NCBI GenBank assembly: GCA_023375785.1
Contig: SZWC01001521.1
Coordinates: forward strand, 184,712 to 248,711
DNA from: Penium margaritaceum
Taxonomy: Eukaryota; Streptophyta; Zygnematophyceae; Desmidiales; Peniaceae
Length of the DNA stretch: 64,000 nt
Direction of reading: 5' to 3'
Within the stretch, counting starts at the first letter, position 1, and the number at the start of each line of letters is the position of its first letter. A program made the translations under genes and the position numbers. The notes under the pieces were generated by a model. The model saw only the letters and a list, made by a program, of their open reading frames with translations. It did no database searches and was not told the origin of the DNA. Below, one piece after another: positions 1 through 10,865 of this stretch.

Positions 1-854
1 CAAAGTATGCATATGTCACTGACCATTAAGAAAGAATTTCACTTCATGCGGTCAACGTTGAAAACGCATAACACGAGTCACAAATGGTCAGAGGGGAAAA
101 CAATGGGTTGAGAACATCAGTTATCAACTAGCAAGTACAAATACATTCAACAAGCAGTGGCACGGTATGGCTAGCGTGCACAGTGACCAATCAAAGGATG
201 CATACGTCAAAGACTACGACCAAATAAGTCCACTATGTGTGGTCAACATTGACAACTCATAACACGAGTCACAAATGGTCAGAGGGAGAGACAATGATTT
301 GGGAAGCCTATGTATTGACTAGAAAGGACAAAGAACTTCAATACGCAGTGGCACGGTGTGGCTAATATGCACACCAAACAACCAAACTAGGCATATGTCA
401 CTGATCATGACCAGAGAATTTTAATATGGGTGGTCAACGTTGACCAACCATAACACGAGTCACAAACGGTCAGGAGTGGAAACAATGCTATGGGAATATC
501 GGTTCTCAACTACCAAGAACAACGACCGTCAGTCAATAGTAGCACGGTGTGGCTACCATGCAAAATGACCTATCCAAGTAGGCATACATCACTGCTCATG
601 ACCAAAGAAGTTTAGTGTGTGTGGTAAACGTTCACAACTCATAATACAAGTAAGAAATGGGCAGAGGGAGAAAGAATGGTTTGGGAATACTCGGTATCGA
701 CTAGCAAGTACAAAGACCTCCAACAAGTGGTGGCACGGTGTATCTACCATGCACAATGACCAACCAAAGTATTATTGTGTCACTGAATATCATAAAAAGA
801 GTTTCACCGTGTGTTGTCAACTTTCCTTCTTACGGCTGGTCAATCAGAGCAATG
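1..854. repeat. Satellite array, block 1a
   Basis: Tandem monomers of 190/191 bp. The block opens inside an A-type monomer, runs through B and C, and then switches at 558 to a distinctive F-type monomer (558-748), recognised by 'cctatccaagtaggcatac' near its start. A G-type monomer follows from 749 and is cut after about 106 bp, where the non-satellite module begins. The F and G types occur in this window only immediately upstream of that module. No gene is visible; short ORFs here are by-products of the repeat. Confidence 0.93.
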
Positions 855-1336
855 GTTGAGAGGTTATTCAAGCTCGAAGTTGCAAAATTCGAAATTTCCT
901 CTGGGTGAAATTTTTATGAATAAACTAACTTTTTTATCATTCATAATATTGAAAACTACCCTCTAATCTTACACCCCCTTATTTTATGCCCTTTACCCAC
1001 AGGAACCCTTATAATGTCATTTGGACATCATATGAACACCATGCGAGTTGGCTTCGTGCTCATAGAGTTAGATTCCAGAGCGATAGGTCCTAGGTTTGAA
1101 TCCTCGTACGCGCAATATAGAATAGGCTCGCGACCTGGGGGGGTCGTCCGTGTTGTGATACCTCAACTCTACCTTGGAGCCTAAGCCGTGGGGGGATAGG
1201 GGGGGTGTCATAATGCGGTCGCAAATCTGTCCGCCAGGTCGTCCACGGAACATCCCTCTAGGGGGGGTGGGAGAGAGTATTCCAGTGAAGGCACCTACGC
1301 GTAACAAATAAAAAAAAACTGACCTGGTATCAAAGG
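855..1336 (+). repeat. tRNA-like (SINE-like) module, copy 1
   Basis: Non-satellite block of about 482 bp inserted in a G-type monomer, which resumes at about 1337 and ends at 1408. In order: an AT-rich leader (about 855-1020), a tRNA-like segment (1043-1111) with A-box-like and B-box-like motifs, a body with long G runs, and an A-rich tail (about 1303-1319). tRNA head, unrelated body and A-rich tail is the layout of a SINE. However, all five copies share the same flanks, so they arose by amplification of one insertion together with its satellite, not by five transpositions. Confidence 0.7.
1043..1111 (+). promoter_or_regulatory. tRNA-like internal pol III promoter (copy 1)
   Basis: The A-box-like stretch is 'tggcttcgtgct' (1049-1060); the other copies read 'tggcttagtgct', closer to TRGCNNAGT. 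The B-box-like stretch is 'ggtttgaatcc' (1093-1103), one base from the GGTTCGANTCC consensus. The spacing fits a tRNA. A T-arm can be drawn with four of five pairs, but the acceptor ends pair only over the outer three bases, so this is a tRNA relic and not a functional tRNA gene. Equivalent positions are 21126-21194, 27351-27419, 38249-38317 and 63869-63937. Confidence 0.6.
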
Positions 1337-4300
1337 GAGAAACCTTTTGCTATTTATTGACTAGCAAGTGCAAATACTTTCAACAAGTAGTGGGACGGTG
1401 TGGCTACCATGCACAATGACCAACAAGATTAGGCATGTGCCACTTACCATGATCAAATAATTTTACTATGTGTGGTCAACATTGACAACCCATAATATGG
1501 GTCCCAAATTGTCAGAGGGGGAAACAATGCGTTTAGAATACTAGATACCAACCACCAAGTACAACGACCTTCAGTCAGTAGTAGCACGGTGTGGCTACCA
1601 TGCACAATGACCGACCAAAGTAGGCATATGTACTGCCTTTGACGAAAGAAATCCGCTGTGTGTGGTGAACGTTTACAACTCATAATACGAGTCACAAATG
1701 GTCAGGGGGGGAAACAATGGTTTGGGAACACCATGTATCACATAGCAAGCACAAGGGGCTTCAATGCGTTGTGGCACAGTGTTGAGACCATGCACGATGA
1801 CCAACCAAAGTAGGCATATGTCACTGACCATGACCAAATAATGTCACTAAGTGTGGTAAACTTGAACAACTCACAACACGACTCACAAATGGTCAGGGTG
1901 GAAGGTAATGGTTTGTGAATACTAGTTATCAACTAGCAAGTACAAATACCTTCAATATGTAGTGGCACAATGTGGCTTCAATGCACAGTGACCAACCAAA
2001 GTATGCATATGTCACTGACCATGACGAAATAATTTCACTTCATGTGGTCAACGTTGAAAACGAATAACACGAGTCACAAATGGTCAGAGGGGAAAACAAT
2101 GGGTTGGGAACACTAGTTATCAACTAGCAAGTACAAAGTCCTTCAACAAGCAGTGGCACGGTATGGGTAGCGTGCACAGTGACCAACCAAAGGATGCATA
2201 CGTCACTAACTACGACCGAATAAGTCCACTATGTGTGGTCAACATTGACAACTCATAACACAAGTCACAAATGGTTAGAGGGAGAGACAATGGTTTGGGA
2301 AGCCTATGTATTGACTAGAAAGGACAAAGATCTTCAATACGTAGTGGCACGGTGTGGCTAATATGCGCACCAAACAACCAAACTATGCATACGTCACTGA
2401 TCATGACCAGAGAATTTCAATATGGGTGGTCAACGTTGACCAACCATAACACGAGTCACAAACGGTGAGGACAGGAAACAATGCTATGGGAATATCCGTT
2501 CTCAACTACCAAGTACAACGACCTTCAGTCAGTAGTAGCACGGTGTGGCTACCATGCACAATGACCGACCAAAGTAGGCATATGTACTGCCTTTGACCAA
2601 AGAAATCCGCTGTGTGTTGTCAACGTTGACAACTCAAAATATGACTCATAAATGGTCAGAAGGGGAAACAATGGTTTGAGAACACCAAGTATCAAATAGC
2701 AAGCACAAGGGGCTTCAATACGATGTGGCACGGTTTGGAGACCATGCACGATGACCAACCAAAGTAGGCATATGTCACTGACCATCAGCAAATAATGTCA
2801 CTAAGTGTGGTAAATTTTGACAACTCATAACACGACTCACAAATGGTCAGGTTGGAAGATAATGGTTTGTGCATACTAGTTATTGACTAGCAAGTACAAA
2901 CACCTTCAATATGCAGTGGCACAATGTGGATTCAATGCACAGTGACCAACCAAAGTATGCATATGTCACTAACCATAACCAACAAATTTCACTTCACGTG
3001 GTCAGCGTTGAAAACGCATAACACGAGTCACAAATGGTCAGAGGTGAAAACAATGGGTTGGAAACACTAGTTATAAACTAGCAAGTACAAAGACCTTCAA
3101 CAAGCAGTGGCACGGTATGGCTAGCGTGCACAGTGACCAACCAAAGGATGCATACATCACTGACTACGACCGAATAAGTCCACTATGTGTGGTCAACATT
3201 GACAACTCATAACACGAGTCACAAATGGTCAGAGGGAGAGACAATGGTGTGGGAAGCCTATGTATTGACTAAAAAGGACAAATAACTTCAATATATAGTG
3301 GCACGGTGTGGCTAATATGCAGACCAAACAACCAAACTAGGTATATGTCACTGATCATGACCAGAGAATTTCAATATGGGTGGTCAACGTTGACCAACCA
3401 TAACACGAGTCACAAACGTTCAGGAGAGGAAACAATGCCATGGGAATATCAGTTCTCAACTACCAAGTACAACGACCTTCAGTCAGTAGTAGCACGGTGT
3501 GGCTACCATGCACAATGACCAGCCAAAGTAGGCATATGTACTGCCTTTGACCAAAGAAATCCGCTGTGTGTGGTCAAAGGTTACAACTCATAATATGAGT
3601 CACAATTGGTCCGAGGGGGAAACAATGGTTTGGGAACACCAAGTATCACATAGCAAGAACAAGGGGCTTCAATACGTTGTGGCACGGTGTAGAGACCATG
3701 CACGATGACCAACCAAATGAGGCATATGTCACTGACCATGACCAAATAATGTCACTAAGTGTGGTAAACTTTGACAACTCACAACACGACTCACAAATGG
3801 TCAGGGTGGAAGGTAGTGGTTTGTGAATACTAGTTAGCGACTAGCGAGAACAAATACCTTCAATATGTAGTGGCACAATGTGGCTTCAATGCATAGTGAC
3901 CAACCAAAGTATGCATGTCACTGACCATGACGAAAGAATTTCACTTCATGTGGTCAACGTTGAAAATGCATAACACAAGTCACAAATGGTCAGAGGGGAA
4001 AACAATGGGTTGGGAACACTAGTTATCAACTAGCAAGTACAAAGACCTTCAACAAGCAGTGGCACGATATGGCTTGCGTGCACAGTGACCAACCAAAGGA
4101 TGCATACGTCACTGACTACAACCGAATAAGTCCACTATGTGTGGTCAACATTGACAACTCATAACACGAGTCACAAATGGTCAGAGGGATAGACAATGGT
4201 TTGGGAAGCCTATGTATTGTCAAGAAAGGACAAAGAACTTCAATACATAGTGGCACGGTGTGGCTAATATGCACACCAAACAACCAAACTAGGCATATGT

Positions 4301-4687
4301 CACTGATCATGACCAGAGAATTTCAATATGGGTGGTCAACGTTGACCAACCATAACACGAGTCACAAATGGTCAGAGGGATAGACAATGGTTTGGGAAGC
4401 CTATGTATTGTCAAGAAAGGACAAAGAACTTCAATACATAGTGGCACGGTGTGGCTAATATGCACACCAAACAACCAAACTAGGCATATGTCACTGATCA
4501 TGACCAGAGAATTTCAATATGGGTGGTCAACGTTGACCAACCAAAACACGAGTCACAAATGGTCAGGGGAGGAAACAATGCTATGGGAATATCGGTTCTC
4601 AACTACCAAGTATAATGACCTTCAGTCAGTAGTAGCACGGTGTGGCTACCATGCACAATGACCGACCAAAGTAGGCATATGTACTGC
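1337..4687. repeat. Satellite array, block 1b (clean HORs)
   Basis: It begins with the remnant of the interrupted G monomer, then an H-type monomer (1409-1599, marked by 'caacaagattaggcatgtgcc'-like sequence). From 1600 it runs D-E-A-B-C repeatedly. A 191-bp local duplication of a C/B hybrid lies at about 4177-4560. The block stops 37 bp into a D monomer, where the retroelement starts. No gene is visible. Confidence 0.95.
1981..2934. repeat. Reference 954-bp five-monomer higher-order repeat
   Basis: Cutting at the conserved '(a/g)tgcac' that precedes each monomer gives A 1981-2171, B 2172-2362, C 2363-2553, D 2554-2743 and E 2744-2934 (191+191+191+190+191 = 954). The next A monomers begin at 2935 and 3889, each exactly 954 bp on. 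Type tags: A 'aaagtatgcatatgtcac', B 'aaaggatgcatacgtcac', C 'ccaaactaggcatatgtc', D 'gtaggcatatgtactgcc', E 'ataatgtcactaagtgtgg'. The block best shared by all types is 'cacgagtcacaaatggtcag' (offset about 87-106). Roughly fifty HOR equivalents fill the window. Confidence 0.95.
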
Positions 4688-5770
4688 TGTCAGGCGGAGA
4701 TCCACCGCATCTCTGCGGGGAAGAAGGTGGATCCGCAGAAGGAAGTCGCCGCGACCCACAAGTCCGCGGAAAGAGGTGGCCGCGACCACAGATCCACGGA
4801 GGAGGATGGAGGGGAGGCCGCGGAGCACCGGAGGACGCGCAAGGGATGCTGGCTCCCGCAATGAGGTTGCGGTAGAGCGTGGGGTGGTGCGGAATCCAGT
4901 GGTGGTTGAGGAGGACAGGCGGGAAAAGTTGCTGCCTGGGAACAAACAATCAACGGCCGCTCCTCTACGGCTATTTGAAGCGCTTGTCGCGGAGGAGGCG
5001 AAAAGAGGTGGGATAGGCAGGGATGAGAGTCCGCGTTGGAAAGAGAACATGTGCCGAGCCGCGGAGAGGTGGGAGTGAAGCAGGAGCGTTGGACGTGCAA
5101 GACATCCGCCGGCGGAACCGGATGTCAGGAAGAGGGCGGCAGGAGCTCGGCCAATGAGAGTCCAGGGTTGGCAGCGGTGATCAAGGAGGAGGGCCGGGAA
5201 GACGCACCGTGCGAAGACGAAGATTCAAGGAAGAACACAAGACCGCGCGCACCCAAGCCGCGGAGTGAAGGAAGAAGGAGTAGTAGGGCAGTGAGATGTA
5301 GAAGAAGTAGACTGTTGTGTGATCGAGGACAAGACCCGCGGTGCGCGTAACGCACCGCGCGGAGTCCGAAGTAGAGGAAAGAGTGTTGTAGGAGGAAGAC
5401 TTAGAGAGCTAGGTTTGGTGATTATAAAGTAGCTGTGCAGCAGAGGAACCAGTATAATGTGATCTTGATCTGATCTTGTACTATCTGACTTGATGCAAGT
5501 GTCAGTTCCCGTTGAAAGACTCAAGTCCTGACTCATTCAGATCCAGACTGCTGCCTCATGTATCATTGATCCGTGCATTTATCAATCAAGTTCCTATCTC
5601 CACTCCCGCTTCCTATCTGAGATCCGCCCCCGTCTAGGGACCAGGAAGAGTGCTCTCTGCAGAGGCATTCCGCGGAGGACGAAATCTTCTCCTCTGAGTG
5701 TGTGCATGTCCTACTGGTCGCTCCACTTCTGATCTTGGCTCCAACAAGGATTCCGCTAGGAACTGTCACC
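4688..5770 (+). promoter_or_regulatory. LTR-like 5' region with TATA box
   Basis: Purine- and GC-rich U3-like DNA (4688-5385) is followed by a clearly different, AT-richer stretch with 'ttataaag' (TATAAA at 5423-5428), then a U5-like stretch to about 5770. This is the layout expected of a 5' LTR that starts with TG. The 3' edge and primer-binding site could not be fixed: no convincing TGG-initiated tRNA complement stands out, and there is no second LTR to compare. ORFs of 60-136 codons on either strand here look like chance ORFs in GC-rich DNA. Confidence 0.5.
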
Positions 5771-6171
5771 ACCAAGGAACGCAAGTAGGGTGAAGGGTGT
5801 TGCCGGCAACGTCGCGGTCTTGCGCACGGCCACGGAACGGGATTCCGTGGGCAGAGGAGTCAGAGGCCACGAAGTGGCAGACTCTCGTGCCGGCAAGGGG
5901 TGACCCACGGAGCACTACCCACGCGCGGGGTCCTGCTGGTGGGAGGCATCCGCGGAAGACCAGGAGAAGCAGCGGAAGACCAGTGAACAAGTGCACCACG
6001 GAACCGCGGAATGGCAAAAACGCGGAGCAGACCCGGCGGAGAACAAGAGAGCACGGAAGGAGAGCATTGCATGGCCAAATTGGGGGTATTAGTGTCATGG
6101 TGCGGTGAGCGTGGACAGTTCCCTGCTCTTTGTCTAGCGGAACTACACGCGACCTTCAGATTCAGTCATAC
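5771..6171 (+). other. Presumed untranslated leader of the retroelement
   Basis: About 400 bp of GC-rich sequence between the LTR-like region and the first plausible gag ATG, rich in 'gcgga' and 'ccgcgga' words like the rest of the element. A 103-codon ORF (5797-6108) is present but shows no recognisable domain, and its composition is what an arginine-rich chance frame would give. I see nothing else in it. Confidence 0.4.
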
Positions 6172-7683
6172 ATGTCGGCAGCCAGCTTCGTGCATCATGA
6201 TACGCGGAGACGGCACCAGCAGCATCCACAACAAACTTCTGTATGCCACTTCCTGCCGCGGCGTGCGGCCACACAGGTGGACAGTAGAGACACCTCCCCC
6301 ACGCCCTCTCGCACGCCCGTCAATTCGTCGCTAGGCGCGGATCTACTGGTGCAGCACCGAAGAGTCACCGAGTGGCTGGAACAGCTACACTGGCGGCACA
6401 TCATGGATGCGTTGGAGGACTGTGTAGAGGTGGAAAGCGTACACAGCAAAGATGTGCGCGGACCCCACCAGCTCCAGGCCAACGTCTCTATGGAGCAGCG
6501 GTGGTTTTCCAATGTGCCACCGCCAGCAGACGGACTCTCCGAGAGCGGGAAGCCCGTGGCATACCAAGGATCAGTCTAACAGCGGCGCAACGGAAGACAA
6601 CCGCCACGGGTAGAAGAGGAGGACTACCTGCACTCCGCGCCCCTAGTAGGGTTGGAAACCTCTCCGGCTCCATATGTCTCCAGGATGCCAACCATGGAGG
6701 GTGCCCACCGCCACCAACCGCAGCTGGGGTGCATGCCGGCGGAACGCTCACCTTCAGTAAGGGGAACAAGGGGGGTGAGGCAGCCGTCGCAGGGAGTATT
6801 CACCGAACGGTTGGGCATGCCACCTGCCATGCTAGAAGCGGAGCAGCAGCCCTACCCACAAGCAGCGGAACGGTCAGCATAGGGATAGGCAGTTGGCGCA
6901 GGGCCGCCCACCATGACGGAAGAAATATCTCTCCAGGTGAATCCGCGATCAAACATGGTGAACACCCAAGTGGCACCAAGTGTAAGGGCAACGGCGAGTC
7001 AAAACCCACAATTCACGGGATGGCAAGGAACACCGCCATTGGAACAGAGAGAGGTGATGGTGCACCAACCTCTTCTGGTTCTGCAGTCACTGCAAGCAAC
7101 ACAGCAGCCACTTACAGGGCCCCAGCGTCACCCCCACCCAGGACTGCCTGGGACTCTGCCGCAAGCGGGGCCTAAAACAACCTCCTGTGCCACAGCCCCG
7201 CCGAGCTGGATGATGATGGGCCCGTGGGCCACGTCCTCCGCGGCAGGAGTAACATAGCAGGCCCCTATGCAGCACACACCGTCGCAACCACCGCCAGCCC
7301 CCATGGTGGCGCAGCTGATGCCCGTGATGGTTGGACACCCGGTCTATTATCAGCAGCCGATGGGCACCGCGCCAGCTGGAGTCGCGGTTCACGCACCACC
7401 ACCTACCAGCCAGGTGCAGACGAGTGTGCCCCACTCCGCGTATCCTGCGTCCCCGCCGATCCCAGGAGCCACTGTGACCCCTGCAGTACCTACTACCACC
7501 CCGCTCTACCACTCTGCAGTGTCACACCCTCCACCGCAGGGCTATTGGCTGCCAGGACCTACAGCCTCTGCCGCACCGAGCACCCAGACACCGCCCCCAG
7601 GGACTACATTTTATTCCGCACCCTACGCGACGCAAGCAACCACTGCAACTCACTACTATACCCTCCGACAACAGCACCAATGA
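6172..7683 (+). pseudogene. ORF1: Pro/Gln-rich N-terminal Gag-region protein (broken)
   Basis: Starts at ATG 6172 (MSAASFVHHDTRRRHQQ...). One frame can be followed to the TGA at 7681-7683, interrupted by TAA 6577, TAG 6880, TAG 6886 and TAG 7255. Each could be a single C-to-T change from a Gln or Arg codon. The first ~135 residues include a helix-like stretch (RRVTEWLEQLHWRHIMDALE). The rest is dominated by Pro, Gln, Ala and Tyr, as in the disordered front part of many plant-type Gag proteins. It ends in ATGA, overlapping an in-frame start for the Gag core (ATG 7680). It may be the N-terminal half of Gag separated by a one-base indel, or a separate ORF. No catalytic motif is seen. Confidence 0.6.
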
Positions 7684-8861
7684 GAAGCCCCACACCAGCA
7701 CCCCAAGAGCAGCCACAAACTAGCCACGTAGGCTATTCGGCGGCTGCGGCCTCGTACCCACACCCCGCAGTGACATCTATGGCTAATCGGAACACCGTGC
7801 CCCAGTTGCAGTACGTGCGCGCGGAACCATCCAATATTCCATGGCTGGACATCTTCAAGGGAACCCCTGAGGAGGACCCGTGGACCTTGTTGAAGCAGAT
7901 CACCATATATGCCAGCATAGGGCGAATCCCACCTGATCTTTGTTTGGCCACTACGAGGCTCCATCTGCAGGGTGTAGCGGAGGACTGGTACAATGTGCGA
8001 GCGCCGTTCAGCTCCTTCGAGGATTTTGGCAACGCGCTGATCGAGCATTTCAAGCGGCTGACCAAGGAAGAGGCACTCCGCAAGATTGAAAAGGAAGTCA
8101 TGCGGAAGGATGCCGACATTCGCAGGTTTTTGGATCAGTTCCTCACTTGGGCATCAGTCGCAAAGAGCCCTCGAGGGGAAGGACTGTCGCTGTGGGTCCT
8201 ACTGCAGAATCTCATCCGCGTACTCCCCAATGAGATCAGCAGTCTGATCATCCCCGAGCGCTACCAGTCCCTGTAGGATGCGGTGCAGGACGCCACGGTA
8301 ATTTCTACGCGGCAGCGATCTATGCGGCAGCATCAAGGCGGAGACTCGCACACTCCGGCACCAAAGACACAGGCCTCTCAACCTAAGCCAAAGGCGTGTT
8401 ACACCTGCCATAGTTTGGAGCATATTGCTCGAGATTGCCCGCGCAAATGACAGGGTGCTCCGCGCACCGACCCCATGCAGCAGGATCCCATGGTGTAGTA
8501 GTGGCAGCGGTACTATAATCAACCATGGCAGGCCCAGCAGCATCAGCAGCAGACGCAAGCTGGGCGATAGGCACCGGATCATCAACCCCAAGGTGCCCCA
8601 GGCGGACAAGGCATTCTGCCCAACCCACAGGCATCCGTGAACTCTGCGAGCGGAGCCCGTAACGTCAAAATGGGGCTTCTGATGACAGAGGACGAGACCA
8701 CAGAGGTGCCTCCCACTACCGAAGAGACGACTCTCATCGCACGAGCCCAAGAACTGGGCCTGCGCGGATGGGATCTATAGATGGCAGCCAGGGTACAGCA
8801 GGACCTGAGGCGCAAAGCAGAGGCCGCGGATGAGCGATTCCAGTAGGAAGTTGTCAATCAT
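7680..8861 (+). pseudogene. gag: Gag core (capsid-like) and CCHC nucleocapsid, nonsense-riddled
   Basis: Frame set by ATG 7680. After a short Pro-rich lead, the retrotransposon Gag core runs from about 7833 (NIPWLDIFKGTPEEDPW) to 8273, with the family pattern of hydrophobic helices (DPWTLLKQITIYASIG, LHLQGVAEDWYN, FGNALIEHFKRLT). A stop at 8274 (TAG) interrupts it. In the same frame a perfect CX2CX4HX4C zinc knuckle follows at 8397-8438 (CYTCHSLEHIARDC). Further in-frame stops are TGA 8448 and TAG 8496, 8499, 8568, 8778 and 8844, all explicable as decayed CAG/CGA codons. In life this protein would form the particle and bind element RNA. The Gln-rich tail (about 8500-8850) leads without a frame change into the protease region. 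Confidence 0.85.
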
Positions 8862-9731
8862 ACCGTCGTGCCAGATAAACAACGACAGGTGAAACCACCA
8901 CTCCCGGTGGAGAAGCAACCTGCCCCATCTTCGCAGACGCCCAACATAGCTCCAGCAGTCGCGGAGAGAAGCACTGACCCCGTCCAACGCCTCTTTACCA
9001 CCCCCATTGCGGAAGTCAATTTCTTTGAGTTCCTCTGCATTCATCCCGAGATTGCACCGCGCCTAATGGAAGAGTTTACCAGGGCCAATCAACGCCTCCA
9101 AGCTGTGGGCATCTCCCTCAACTGTACCACGCCTACACCCGGCACACAGAACACCCGCCGTGCGGTACCCGAGACGTCATTGGCACTGAGTCTCGCGGAA
9201 GGAGAGTGGGGATGGGCACCACAGCCCTTGGAACCACCGCGATGGGACGACAATCACTACGAGGTCGCCTGCTGTGTGGTTTGGATCTGTGGACGGAAGT
9301 TCCTAGCCATCATTGACACGGGAGCCACTCACACCACTGTGGCGTTCTGCGTCCTCCTGGTGGTCGGATGGGCAGACCGCATCCTCCCCACGCGCCGCCT
9401 TTTCACCAACTCGGCGGGCGGAATGGACTATGGAGACGGGGAAGTTCACGGCCTTCCCATGCAGGTGGGATCCCTTCATGAACCGGTGAACGTCCAGGTT
9501 ACGCGAGCCCGAACGTATGACGTGCTCTTGGGCATGGATTACTTGGTGCCGCGGCAGGCCAACCTTCTCTTCTCCCTTGGAATCATGCAACTCAGCTCTG
9601 CATTCGGAGAGGAAGCATACTGCCCCATCACCATCGGTGACAGGGTAGCGATGCCTGTAACCGGTGGCGAGTCCTTCTCCCTCCTGGATGCTACGACAGA
9701 GGATTCTCAGGCCCATGCAAGCAGGTTGTAA
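8862..9731 (+). pseudogene. Retropepsin 1 (aspartic protease), upstream of RT
   Basis: Same frame as the Gag core. A linker with FFEFLCIHPEIA (from 9021) precedes the protease domain WICGRKFLAIIDTGATHTT. The catalytic D-T-G-A is at 9315-9326 and the second family motif (LLGMDYL) starts at about 9525. This is the usual gypsy-type homodimeric protease that cleaves the Gag-Pol polyprotein. Both glycines expected in the active-site and flap-side motifs are present, so the domain looks intact. The segment ends at TAA 9729-9731 (probably an old CAA); the frame resumes immediately into the RT segment. No ATG lies near the start because this was part of a polyprotein. Confidence 0.88.
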
Positions 9732-10865
9732 CCTCTCTCAGCGGATGTGCTTGACGCAGAACAGATCACAGCCGGTGAATGGCAGGAACTCGCGGAAGAG
9801 TCAACCGAGCCGGGAGTACAGACCAACCTCCTGGGGCTGTGGCATAGGGGACAGCGAGTCTTTGGAGCTGGCCCTCCACTCGAGGAGGAGGAGGAGTTCT
9901 ACCCACTCCGCGAAACAGCACCACCACCAGCACCGCAATGGGATCACATGCTGCACCCACGACTCTCCCCCACACAAAAGCAGGACTTATGCGACCTACT
10001 GAACGCATTTGCGGACATCTTCGCTGGGTCCGCGGTTTATCTGGGGGCCGTGGAAACCTTCTACGTCATCTCCACGGGAGATTCCGCGCCCACAAAACAG
10101 AAAGTGCCGTGCATTCTCCCTGAGCAGGAGAAGATCATCACAGAGGGACTCGCGGAACTCAATACGCAAGGGGTGATCGTCCCCATCGTCAGCCCCTGGC
10201 GTGCCAACTTGGTCATCGTGGGGAAACCGGATGGGTCCAAACGATTTTGCGTCAACATCCGCGACCTCAACCGTGTAACCGAGGAGGATGCGTACCCCAT
10301 GCCACTAATCGTTGACATACAGGAGCAGCAACAGGGTCGCGGATGGTTCGTAAAGTTGGACGTCAAGGCTGCCTTCCATGCCGTCCCCATGCACCCAGAC
10401 TCCATTGCCAAGACAGCATTCGTGACACCAGAGGGTCTATACGCGTTCACGCGCATGCCCTTTGGACTCCGCAATGCCAGCGTGACATTTCAGCGGGTCA
10501 TGGACTCCACCCTCTGCGGCATCCCCAATGTCAGCTGCTACATTGACGACATTATGGTTGCGGCCCACACCTTCGAAGAGCTGTTCTCCTCCCTGGCCGC
10601 TGTCTTCGCTGCCCTCCGCAAGGCCAACCTCAAGCTCAAGGCAGCCAAGTGCTCCATCGGAGCTGCGGAAATGGAGTTCCTTGGCTTCGTGATGAGTGCA
10701 GATGGCATCAAGACTGATCCTGATAAGATTGCGGCAGTGCAGGAGTGGCGTCAGCTCACTTCCGCGGGACAAGTCAAGATCTTCCTGGGCTTTGTCTCCT
10801 TCTACTGGAAGTTCATTCGCGACCACGCACGCATCATCAAGCCACTCCAGGAGTTGACGCACTAG
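9732..10865 (+). pseudogene. pol: Reverse transcriptase domain (gypsy-type)
   Basis: Same frame as the protease. A spacer (about 9732-9990) leads to the RT fingers and palm: TQGVIVPIVSPWRANLV, KPDGSKRFCVNIRDLN, LDVKAAFHAVPMHP (first catalytic Asp at 10359), MPFGLRNASVTFQR (from 10455), YIDDIMV (catalytic pair, YIDD at 10539-10550), LKAAKCSIGAAEMEFLGF, then the thumb (FLGFVSFYWKFIRDHARII). All three catalytic aspartates are present and no indel is seen over about 370 codons. It copies element RNA into DNA in the cytoplasmic particle. The segment ends at TAG 10863-10865, just before the RNase H, where the frame continues. Confidence 0.93.

Noticed and set aside
1043-1111. A functional tRNA gene
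   Set aside because: The acceptor ends pair only over three bases, the B box is off consensus, and all copies share body and tail sequence of a longer repeat module.
2549-2791. Recurrent 60-97-codon ORFs on both strands of the satellite (for example the minus-strand ORF with 'VIVHGLHTVPQRIEAPC')
   Set aside because: They recur only because the HOR is 954 bp, a multiple of three, so the same chance frame returns in each repeat. They start and stop at arbitrary monomer positions, cross monomer boundaries and contain no domain.
1-4687. CRISPR-like array
   Set aside because: The 190-bp repeats abut directly without unique spacers, no cas genes are present, and the context is clearly eukaryotic.
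4626-5536. Several overlapping 70-136-codon ORFs on both strands in the LTR-like region
   Set aside because: GC-rich DNA yields long chance ORFs; several run across the satellite boundary, and none has a recognisable domain.
6372-7175. 267-codon plus-strand ORF in the third frame over the Pro-rich region
   Set aside because: The overlapping frame from 6172 has the Gag-like Pro/Gln composition and starts with a good ATG; this one is Gly/Thr/Ser mixed sequence with no feature and ends before the Gag core.
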